Positions 1 through 5,938 of a DNA stretch of 14,860 nucleotides are shown piece after piece. The stretch's first letter is position 1. Each line of letters begins with the position of its first letter. The notes under the pieces are model-generated. The model was not told the origin of the DNA and did no database searches. It saw nothing but the letters and a program-made list of their open reading frames with translations. The position numbers and the translations under genes were made by a program. Source of the stretch: Planctomycetota bacterium (lineage in GTDB: Bacteria; Planctomycetota; Phycisphaerae; Sedimentisphaerales; SM23-30); the NCBI GenBank assembly GCA_029573975.1, contig JAKQBU010000138.1:1-14860 (forward strand). The letters are read 5' to 3'.

Positions 1-156
1 GTCATATTCCAGCAGGGGGTTGGAGAGCATTTCCTGTTCGATGCGTTCCTGCAGGGCCAGCAGGGGCAGTTGGAGAATTTCCATGGACTGGATCATGCGC
101 GGAGCCAGCATCATCCGCTGCTCCATTCTCATATTTTGCGACATGTCCAGGCGCAT
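1..156 (-). CDS. rpoN: RNA polymerase sigma-54 factor, N-terminal fragment (runs off left edge)
   Basis: The reverse strand opens with ATG at 156-154 and stays open for 52 codons to the window edge. The fragment matches region I of sigma-54: a Met/Gln-rich start ([15 protein letters not shown]), then a block reading [14 protein letters not shown], then [15 protein letters not shown]. The spaced IQ...ILQL...L...I..E...NPLLE pattern is the activator-interaction region that lets enhancer-binding ATPases open the sigma-54 promoter complex. The core-binding region and the DNA-binding helix-turn-helix/RpoN box lie beyond the window. A GAAAGG ribosome site sits about 8 bases before the ATG. The gene follows recR in the same direction after a 138-base gap, in which I saw no convincing promoter or terminator, so it could be read through or have its own start. 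The identity is firm despite the short length. Confidence 0.93.
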   Translation of the reverse strand, partial: MRLDMSQNMRMEQRMMLAPRMIQSMEILQLPLLALQERIEQEMLSNPLLEYD

Positions 157-294
157 CAAAAAAACCTTTCTATTTTAGTTATCGGTCCAAACTTGTTTTT
201 CGAATCCTGTTATTAGTATTTGTATCGTCCATTTGGCCGGTCTGGTTTTGTTGATAACGACAAATAAATTACCGTTCCTATACGATATAATTTC

Positions 295-897
295 TTACAT
301 GGGGACCCGGCCGGAAATGGCATCGCTGAGGATGTTTTTGCTGGCAAATTCGATGCTGCTGCCGGTGGGCAGGCCGCGGGCCAGACGGGTGATTTTCACC
401 TCCGTATCACTGAGCAGGGAGGTGATATATAAGGCGGTACCGTCGCCTTCCAGGTTGGGATTGGTGGCCATAACCACCTCTTTGATTTGGCCAGATTCCA
501 CGCGTTTGACCAGGTCATCGATGGTCAGGTCGTCGGGAGTGACGCCTTCCAGCGGCGCCAGATGGCCCAGCAGGACATGATAAACCCAGTTGCACATGCC
601 GGTTGCTTCCAGATTGATCAGGTCTTTGGGCTGCTCCACCACGCAGATAATGGAATGGTCTCGGCGCTGGTCCCGGCAGATATCACAGAGATCCTGCTCG
701 CAGAAGTTGTGGCAGCGGCGGCAGTTGCGAATCTGGGTTTTGACCTTGTGAATGGCCTCTGCCAGTGCCAGGGCCTCCGCGGCGGGCTGCTTCAGGATGA
801 AATAGGCCAGCCGCTCGGCGGTGCGCGGGCCGATGCCGGGCAGTTTGCGAAACTGCTCCATCAGCCGATTCATGCTTTCCGTATGGACGCTGCTCAT
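295..897 (-). CDS. recR: Recombination mediator protein RecR
   Basis: This 200-residue protein has the full RecR layout and usual length. A helix-hairpin-helix (LPGIGPRTAERLA, about residues 19-31) is followed by a four-cysteine zinc site (C59, C62, C71, C74, with an extra C66). Next comes a TOPRIM domain from about residue 82, with the acidic residue E87 and the NPNLEGDGTALYI stretch at about 146-158. A short C-terminal tail ends in SGRVPM. RecR works with RecF/RecO to load RecA onto gapped single-stranded DNA. The ATG overlaps the ebfC stop by four bases (ATGA at 897-894), which indicates translational coupling and settles the start over the internal Met9. Stop TAA is at 297-295. I saw no clear hairpin-plus-T-run terminator downstream. 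Confidence 0.97.
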   Translation of the reverse strand: MSSVHTESMNRLMEQFRKLPGIGPRTAERLAYFILKQPAAEALALAEAIHKVKTQIRNCRRCHNFCEQDLCDICRDQRRDHSIICVVEQPKDLINLEATGMCNWVYHVLLGHLAPLEGVTPDDLTIDDLVKRVESGQIKEVVMATNPNLEGDGTALYITSLLSDTEVKITRLARGLPTGSSIEFASKNILSDAISGRVPM

Positions 898-1235
898 CCG
901 AACATCTTGGCGATATTATCCAGACCCGGTATATTCAAACCGCCGGTTAGCCGGGCCATTTCCTGTTTCATTTCTTCCTGGCTTTTGGCCACCGCGGCGT
1001 TGACGGCGGCCATGACCAGGTCTTCAAGCATTTCCAGGTCATGGACATCGACGGCCTGGGGATCGATTTTCAGGGCCACCAGCTCGCTGTGGCCGTTGAC
1101 GGTGGCTGTGACCATGCCGCCGCCGCTGCTGGCCTGGACGGTCTTTTTCCGCAGATCTTCCTGCATCTGCTTCATATTGGCCTGCATCTGTTTGACCTGT
1201 CCCATTATATTTGCTAAATCACCGAGTCCTGCCAT
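894..1235 (-). CDS. ebfC: YbaB/EbfC family nucleoid-associated protein
   Basis: This small protein of 113 residues is typical in length for the YbaB/EbfC family, dimeric DNA-binding proteins of the nucleoid. The N-terminal third is a long Met/Gln/Lys-rich amphipathic helix (MGQVKQMQANMKQMQEDL). A short beta-sheet segment with VTATVNGHSELVALKIDP follows, then a second long helix with MLEDLVMAAVNAAVAKSQEEM, and a Gly-rich tail ending GLDNIAKMFG. All of these are family hallmarks. The start is supported by AAGAAAGGA about 7 bases upstream of the ATG. It sits 14 bases after the dnaX stop and overlaps the recR start by four bases, the classic dnaX-ybaB-recR operon. Its exact job in this organism cannot be read from sequence. 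Confidence 0.95.
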   Translation of the reverse strand: MAGLGDLANIMGQVKQMQANMKQMQEDLRKKTVQASSGGGMVTATVNGHSELVALKIDPQAVDVHDLEMLEDLVMAAVNAAVAKSQEEMKQEMARLTGGLNIPGLDNIAKMFG

Positions 1236-1249
1236 GACTGATTCCTTTC

Positions 1250-2995
1250 TTATGTGATTTCATAATTCGACCGCTCGACCGATTTTACCTTACCGCCGAG
1301 CACCTCCTGGACCTGTTTTACCTTGGGGTCGGAGATGGCGGCGTCGATTTCCTTTTGGCTGGGTTTGGCGCCGGGGGCAATCGGTGCGTTTCTATTCTCC
1401 GGCTGAGCGGGGGCGGCATCCTCCCGGAGGGGGGCCAGGACCAGTTTCACCGGGCTGGAGAGAATCCCTTGCAGGGCCTGCTCTATTTGCTGGATGTAAT
1501 TCGGATTTTCGGATAGAAATTTATAATTGCCGCTGTGCTGGGAGGGATATTCGATGGTTAACCGGTTATTTAGCCACTGGATCGGCTGAGCCTGGTTCAA
1601 AAATAAGCTGAATTGGCTGCGGCCCTGCTTGCTCAGTTCGAGCATGATTTTAGACCAATTGTTTTGCAAATACTCCAGGGTTACCGTTGGAGCCGGGGCC
1701 GAACCGGCGGGATTCTGTACCGGTTCGACGGCTTTTGTCTGGGGGTTTCCGGTAGGGGACGCGGGGGCTGGACGAGCAGCGGTCATGACATTGCCCGCTC
1801 GCTGGGCAGAGGGAGAACCGGCCGATGGATTGGGGAGCCCCGTATCTGCCGCCTGTAAATTCTGAATCTGTTCCAGGATGGCTTTGGTATCGCTAAAACG
1901 GTCGTTGGCGGCCAATCGCACAATGGCCGCTTCCAGCAAGGGCCGGCTGGCGCCGCTGGATTTGATGGACCGGCGGAGTTCTTCCATAACGGTGATGTTA
2001 TAGACCAGGGCGGCGTCGTCGAATAATTTGGCTTGCTCCATCGCCTGGGCGCGAACGGCTTCCTCATCCAGTTCCACCAGTTCGGTTTCCGCGCCGCAGT
2101 TCCGCAGAATCATTAAATCGCGGAAATGATTCTGCAAGGCCTCGGCCAGTTGCTCCAGGGCCAGTCCTTCGTTCAGAATCAGATCGATGTGGTTGAGAGC
2201 GGCGGACAGATTATTTTCACCGATGGCGGAAACCAGTTCGACAATCCGCTGGGACCGGGGAGTGCCCAGCAGGTCCTGCAGCAGGGATAAGGAGAGCCTG
2301 CCGTCGGACATGCTGAGAAGCTGGTCGAGCAGCGAGAGGGCATCCCGCATGGACCCGTTGGCCAGCCGGGCCACGCGGCGGACCAGGCTCTCTTCGGCTT
2401 CGACCCCTTCGCCCTGCAGGACTTTTTGGAGCTGGCGGGCGATGTCCTTTATTTGAATGTTGCGGAAATCAAACCGCTGGCAGCGGGAAAGGATGGTGGC
2501 CAGAATTTTGTTGGGTTCGGTGGTGGCCAGGATGAATTTTACATGGTCTGGCGGCTCTTCCAGGGTTTTCAGCAGGGCATTGAAGGCGCTGACCGAGAGC
2601 ATGTGGACTTCGTCGATGATGTAGATTTTGAAACGGGCGCGGGCGGGCCGGTAAATGGCGTTCTGACGCAGCTCCCGGATATGCTCGACGCCGGTATTGG
2701 AGGCCACGTCGATTTCGATGACGTCGATATCTTCACCTTCGCTGATGGCCCGGCAGCTTTCGCATTTACAGCAGGGGGTGGTGGTCGGCTTATCGAAGGC
2801 CAGGCAGTTCATGGCCTTGGCTAAAATGCGGGCCATGCTGGTTTTGCCGACGCCGCGGGTGCCGGTGAACAGATAGGCATGGGCCACGCGGTCGGCGGCG
2901 ATGGCGTTTTTTAAGGTCTGGGCGACCGCTTCCTGGCCGACCACATCCTCGAAGGTATCGGAGCGATACCGTCTTGCCAGGACTGTGTACGACAT
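1250..2995 (-). CDS. dnaX: DNA polymerase III subunit gamma/tau
   Basis: This 581-residue AAA+ ATPase of the replicative clamp loader loads the sliding clamp and links the polymerase cores at the fork. Visible motifs in order are: the N-terminal VLARRYRS...FEDVVGQE; Walker A GTRGVGKT (45-52); a zinc site with C64, C75, C78, C81; Walker B IIDEVHML (126-133); sensor 1 LATTE (156-160); the SRC arginine-finger motif (170-172); and sensor 2 GSMRDALS (214-221). A helical collar domain runs to about 365. A Pro/Ala-rich linker follows (about 383-436), then a tau-like C-terminal domain (about 440-523) and a tail with DPKVKQVQEVLGGKV. I found no A-rich slippery site for a programmed frameshift, so only the long form is predicted. 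It lies downstream of the SRP RNA and starts the dnaX-ebfC-recR operon. The region before the ATG holds only a weak GAGAG ribosome site. Confidence 0.97.
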   Translation of the reverse strand: MSYTVLARRYRSDTFEDVVGQEAVAQTLKNAIAADRVAHAYLFTGTRGVGKTSMARILAKAMNCLAFDKPTTTPCCKCESCRAISEGEDIDVIEIDVASNTGVEHIRELRQNAIYRPARARFKIYIIDEVHMLSVSAFNALLKTLEEPPDHVKFILATTEPNKILATILSRCQRFDFRNIQIKDIARQLQKVLQGEGVEAEESLVRRVARLANGSMRDALSLLDQLLSMSDGRLSLSLLQDLLGTPRSQRIVELVSAIGENNLSAALNHIDLILNEGLALEQLAEALQNHFRDLMILRNCGAETELVELDEEAVRAQAMEQAKLFDDAALVYNITVMEELRRSIKSSGASRPLLEAAIVRLAANDRFSDTKAILEQIQNLQAADTGLPNPSAGSPSAQRAGNVMTAARPAPASPTGNPQTKAVEPVQNPAGSAPAPTVTLEYLQNNWSKIMLELSKQGRSQFSLFLNQAQPIQWLNNRLTIEYPSQHSGNYKFLSENPNYIQQIEQALQGILSSPVKLVLAPLREDAAPAQPENRNAPIAPGAKPSQKEIDAAISDPKVKQVQEVLGGKVKSVERSNYEIT

Positions 2996-3084
2996 GTCAA
3001 CTCTCTACCTTGCTCCCTTTGCAGGGAATACCTACTCGATATAAATCAAAAGATGGCCGTGCACTTTTCGTCGAATCAATCGCC

Positions 3085-3346
3085 CTGGGTGTGTCGCCTC
3101 AGCGGACTCCCGTCAGGAAATTCCACGGCACAACGAAACGATTCGCTTATGGCTGCTCCGTTCCCGGCCTGACCAGGTTCACGTCGTTCGTTTGCATGGG
3201 ACCCAACGATCAATGTCTTATGAGACAATAGTGGCCCAAAACAAAGGACCCTTGGAAAAGAATTCAGCCTCGCTAGAGCGGATTGCGAGTGCAAGGTACC
3301 GCTAACACCCCGCCTAGCACGGCCAATTCCGTTGAATTCCAGCAAA
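3085..3346 (-). ncRNA. ffs: Signal recognition particle RNA, large bacterial type (with Alu domain)
   Basis: Read on the minus strand, the S domain carries the near-invariant Ffh-binding core: GTCAGG (3173-3168), then CCG-GGAA-CGG forming a three-pair stem with a GGAA tetraloop at 3164-3161, then AGCAGCC. Flanking bases extend the helix: ACGAACGA upstream pairs with TCGTTTCGT downstream. Nearer the 5' end is an Alu-type domain: GTGCTAGGCGGGGTGTTAGC, in which GCTA pairs with TAGC, then CTCGC (3289-3285) pairing with GCGAG (3273-3269) around an AATCCGCTCTA loop. Together these match the large SRP RNA class of Gram-positive and some other bacteria, about 260 bases long, rather than the 4.5S form. 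The RNA guides Ffh to nascent membrane and secreted proteins. The 5' end is placed from the promoter and the 3' end from the apparent closing helix; both are good to about 10 bases. Location upstream of dnaX agrees with known gene order. Confidence 0.9.
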
Positions 3347-3352
3347 GAAAGT

Positions 3353-3381
3353 ACTATACCAGGATTTAAGAGCAAAGTCTA
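3353..3381 (-). promoter_or_regulatory. Promoter of the SRP RNA gene
   Basis: On the minus strand TAGACT (3381-3376, four of six matches to the vegetative -35) and TATAGT (3358-3353, five of six matches to the -10) are separated by exactly 17 bases. The expected start is near 3347-3345, just before the first recognisable SRP RNA bases. No terminator was seen between the RNA and dnaX, so this promoter may also feed dnaX-ebfC-recR. Confidence 0.6.
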
Positions 3382-3475
3382 TGCCTAAAATAAAAAATTT
3401 ATAACATATTCTGGATTAGTAAGTTACAAATTTTCTCTTTTGAATGCCTGCGGAGTAATTTTTTCAGGGAACCTC

Positions 3476-3503
3476 TTGATTCTATCATTCAAATTGATAT
3501 ATT
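3476..3503 (+). promoter_or_regulatory. Possible promoter for the zinc-ribbon membrane protein gene
   Basis: TTGATT (3476-3481) and TATATT (3498-3503) resemble vegetative -35 and -10 boxes with a 16-base spacer. This would give a leader of roughly 210 bases containing the stem-loops downstream. The surrounding AT-rich sequence makes chance matches likely, so this is tentative. Confidence 0.3.
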
Positions 3504-3573
3504 TGCCTATATAAATATCTTTTTCTGTAGGCATTTATGGAATTCTGCGAAGCGGCTGTGTGATTTTTGCTTA

Positions 3574-3591
3574 TAAACCAGGAATGGTTTA
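3574..3591 (+). promoter_or_regulatory. Perfect inverted repeat / hairpin in the leader
   Basis: TAAACCA (3574-3580), GGAA (3581-3584) and TGGTTTA (3585-3591) form a perfect 7-pair stem with a GGAA tetraloop as RNA, or an 18-base dyad as DNA. It lies about 130 bases before the start codon. No T-run follows, so it is not a standard terminator. It could be an operator or an RNA structure. Confidence 0.4.
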
Positions 3592-3614
3592 CAGGGTATT
3601 TATGGTATGCAAAG

Positions 3615-3658
3615 GAGCCGCAAAGGTTTCTTTGCCATCGTGATATTTTCCCCGGCTC
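3615..3658 (+). promoter_or_regulatory. Nested stem-loop in the leader
   Basis: GAGCCG (3615-3620) can pair with CGGCTC (3653-3658). Inside it, GCAAAG (3620-3625) pairs with CTTTGC (3630-3635) around a GTTT loop, sharing the base at 3620. A second copy of GCAAAGG at 3609-3615 offers an alternative partner for the CTTTGC arm, so two exclusive folds are possible. The structure ends about 60 bases before the ATG. It matches no riboswitch class I can name. Confidence 0.35.
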
Positions 3659-3719
3659 GGACTGAAGAATAGCAGGTTAGAGATAAGGTAACAAAGGATT
3701 CAGTGGGAGTATTGGGAAT

Positions 3720-4832
3720 ATGATTAAATTTCATTGTTCCATCTGTGACAAAAAGCTCGGTGTACCTGATGAATATGCTGGCAAGAGGGTAAAATGCCCC
3801 CGGTGTGCCAATCCGATAGCGGTTCCTCAGCCGCAGGAAGAATCCGTACAGTATCGGCTATCCGATGATAAGAATATATGGACGGATGACCTTTTGAATA
3901 CCAGTCCGGAGTCTGGACCCGTGGATTCGGAGGAAGGGGCAGAAAATACGGATTCGCCCGCGGCGGCGGAGGGGGAAAATTGCTGTCCGAAATGCGGGGT
4001 CATCATTGGGAAGGGTACGGTATGCTCCTTCTGCGGGCATATAGTCAAAACCAGCAGGACTTCGGCGGCTGGGGAGGGGAAGGGGGAAAAACCGCCGACC
4101 AGTTTCAAGGCCGATTTATTCCGGATGGTATCGCCCATCCATTGTCTGGGAGACGGCATCACCTTTTTCTTTCTTTTTATGCTGTCGGTAATAGCCAGCC
4201 TGCCCCTGGGCGGGCCTTTGTTTGGGATGGCGAAATTTATGATCACGGCCTATATTTTTGCCTATATGTTTGACGTGGTGGTAACCACGGCTGGGGGAGA
4301 AGATGAATTGCCCAATCTGCCGGTTTTGACCGACTGGTGGGATGACATTATCCGGCCGTATCTGCTGTTTCAGTTCAGCTTTTTGTATGCCCTGCTGCCG
4401 GGGATCGCGGTGGGGATTTATTTTTTGATTTCGTTTTATGGTTCCGAGGCGGAGACCTTTCCCACCGGCCAGTTGATGTTGCTGGCGGTTTTATTCGGGC
4501 TGGGATTGTTCTTCTGGCCGATGACGATCATGGGGCTGGCGCTGGGGGGAAGCATTGTCACGATCCGGCCGGATTATGTACTGCGATCGATTCTGGGGAC
4601 TTTTTTCCCGTATCTGGCGTGCTGCGTGAGTTTGTACTTATGCTGCCTGGCGTGGGGTATTTCGCATTTTTCCTTTGGCGCCGTTGTTGCCAAAGAAGGC
4701 TCTATAGCCGGTTATATCCTGATGGGACTGGCGGGGCAGATCGGTGGGCTGTGCCTGTGGATATACGCGATGCGGACGATGGGGCTACTGTACCGGCATT
4801 ACCGGCATCGGCTGGCCTGGGACTTCGGATAA
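3720..4832 (+). CDS. Zinc-ribbon, multi-pass membrane protein of unknown function
   Basis: The protein has 370 residues. The N-terminus is a zinc ribbon with C6-x2-C9 and C26-x2-C29 around a VPDEYAGKRVKCPRC segment, of the type often fused to membrane or signalling domains in planctomycetes. An acidic, probably disordered linker (about 42-86) leads to a second four-cysteine motif (C89, C92, C102, C105). The C-terminal two thirds hold about six hydrophobic segments (roughly 144-160, 166-188, 213-239, 250-276, 291-314, 327-352). Between the second and third is an acidic loop, DELPNLPVLTDWWDD, reminiscent of DUF4013-type membrane proteins; that family link is from memory and weak. GTGGGAG lies about 10 bases before the ATG. 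The gene ends 8 bases from the convergent hydrolase gene. A membrane location is likely, with the ribbons probably cytoplasmic. Function is unknown. Confidence 0.85.
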   Translation: MIKFHCSICDKKLGVPDEYAGKRVKCPRCANPIAVPQPQEESVQYRLSDDKNIWTDDLLNTSPESGPVDSEEGAENTDSPAAAEGENCCPKCGVIIGKGTVCSFCGHIVKTSRTSAAGEGKGEKPPTSFKADLFRMVSPIHCLGDGITFFFLFMLSVIASLPLGGPLFGMAKFMITAYIFAYMFDVVVTTAGGEDELPNLPVLTDWWDDIIRPYLLFQFSFLYALLPGIAVGIYFLISFYGSEAETFPTGQLMLLAVLFGLGLFFWPMTIMGLALGGSIVTIRPDYVLRSILGTFFPYLACCVSLYLCCLAWGISHFSFGAVVAKEGSIAGYILMGLAGQIGGLCLWIYAMRTMGLLYRHYRHRLAWDFG

Positions 4833-4840
4833 AGACTGGT

Positions 4841-5887
4841 TTATTGAGAAGAAGGGGGATAGATGTATTTGCTCTGTAAGGCGTCGAATTGGACCATCGG
4901 GACATTTTCCGGGAAGTGTTTCTCGAACAGTTCTTTCATGGGGCCGGAGTACATGGCGACGCGGATGGAGGCCCAGTCAGCCTGATTGCCCGTGGCGTAG
5001 TAGATGTAGGTATTGCCGTCCCATTCGAAGAGGTCCGCATCGGTGTTGTTGATGCCTTCGCCGTCCACGGGATCGAGCATGGGATAGCGGGTGGGGCTGA
5101 GTTCCCAGGTTTTCAAATCTTTAGAACGGGCGAGGAAGGTGACATATTTGGTGGTGTCCAGCCGGTATTCATAGTGAACGCCGGGACCTGCCCAGCGCCA
5201 GCCGCCGTACATGACATAGTAATAAGGCGCGAAATAGCGAATAGTAGGATTGGAGCAGGCGGTTTTTTCCTGGAGGTCGGTGTAATGGAGGCCATCTATT
5301 TTTTCCCAGTGGGCGAGGTCTTTGGAGCGGGCGAACTGGAAACTCCAGATATTCGGCGTGCCGGGCTGGTTGTATTCGTAGGCCATGAGATAGCCCAGCT
5401 CGTCAGCGCAGACGGAGGAATTGAAGAGGTTTTCGTCGCCGCCTTCCCGGCGGGAGAGGACCCGCTGCTGGGTCCAGTTTTTCAGGTCGGTGGTGGTAAA
5501 ACGGGTGATGCCCATCAGATTCATTTTATTGCCGAAATCCGTGAATTCGGTAGCGAAGACATTCAACTCCTGGCCGTTGACAAAACCGCTGACGAAGGTA
5601 TGGCCCTTACCAAAGCGGGCGACCTCCTGGCCGGTTATCAGATCCATAATAAACAGATAGGCGTTCTCTCCTTTGGCCTCCAGTTCGCCAGGGCGGTGGT
5701 TGTCGATCAGCAGCGGCCGGCCCTTAAACAGGACGGGGGTGTTTTCCATGGCCAAGTAGATGCTGAAGGGCAGCTTGGTTAATTTGGGATTATCCGGCCT
5801 TTGGGCGAGACAGGAGGTGGAGAATATAGCAATCAAAAATAGAATGACAGGCACATAATTTTTTTGAATACGAGAATTGCGATTCAT
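4841..5887 (-). CDS. Secreted stand-alone beta-propeller, GH43-like
   Basis: The protein has 348 residues. A hydrophobic signal segment (about 11-28, VPVILFLIAIFSTSCLA) marks export. Cysteine 26 could be a lipid-attachment site, but the preceding STS lacks the usual Leu, so plain secretion after A28 is equally possible. The rest looks like a five-bladed propeller of the GH43/GH32/GH130 type. It has repeated (T/S)xDLxxW blade motifs at about 132-138, 188-194 and 255-261, FAPYYYVMY at 219-227, and an acidic motif EGINNTDADLFEWDG (277-291) that may supply active-site carboxylates. Catalytic residues cannot be assigned with certainty. Nearly the whole mature protein aligns by eye with residues 408-690 of the protein encoded at 10163-12241 (shared AMENTP, FARSKDL, EGINN, HFP). 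GGAGA lies about 9 bases before the ATG. It is the last gene of the cluster. Confidence 0.88.
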   Translation of the reverse strand: MNRNSRIQKNYVPVILFLIAIFSTSCLAQRPDNPKLTKLPFSIYLAMENTPVLFKGRPLLIDNHRPGELEAKGENAYLFIMDLITGQEVARFGKGHTFVSGFVNGQELNVFATEFTDFGNKMNLMGITRFTTTDLKNWTQQRVLSRREGGDENLFNSSVCADELGYLMAYEYNQPGTPNIWSFQFARSKDLAHWEKIDGLHYTDLQEKTACSNPTIRYFAPYYYVMYGGWRWAGPGVHYEYRLDTTKYVTFLARSKDLKTWELSPTRYPMLDPVDGEGINNTDADLFEWDGNTYIYYATGNQADWASIRVAMYSGPMKELFEKHFPENVPMVQFDALQSKYIYPPSSQ

Positions 5888-5938
5888 AATTTTGTCTCCA
5901 TAAAAATATTGTTTCTGTAAAGGTTGAACTTTGTTCGC

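Larger units (their letters stand above)
3347..3719. other. Divergent intergenic region, no gene seen
   Basis: This 373-base stretch lies between the SRP RNA (leftward) and the zinc-ribbon membrane protein gene (rightward). It is clearly more AT-rich than the surrounding genes. I see no protein with family character in either strand. It holds the SRP promoter at its left end, a possible rightward promoter near 3476-3503, an imperfect inverted repeat (TGCCTA at 3504-3509 and TAGGCA at 3528-3533), a perfect 7-base hairpin at 3574-3591 and a nested stem-loop at 3615-3658. The octamer ATTTATGG occurs twice (3533-3540 and 3598-3605). Confidence 0.7.

Noticed and set aside
1250..2995. Programmed frameshift in dnaX giving a short gamma form
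   Set aside because: I found no run of A residues followed by G of the slippery type on the coding strand with a nearby stop, so there is no support for it.
3076..3375. 99-codon minus-strand open frame upstream of dnaX
   Set aside because: It covers the SRP RNA almost exactly. The conserved features are those of RNA helices, not of a protein.
4833..4840. Bidirectional terminator between the convergent genes
   Set aside because: Only 8 bases separate the two stop codons and no stable hairpin with a T-run was seen across them.
4889..5782. 297-codon plus-strand open frame opposite the stand-alone propeller
   Set aside because: The minus-strand frame has a signal peptide and matches a paralogue; the plus-strand frame shows no domain.
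4841..5887. Lipoprotein signal in the stand-alone propeller
   Set aside because: Cysteine 26 follows STS rather than a Leu-containing lipobox. Lipidation is possible but not supported enough to call.
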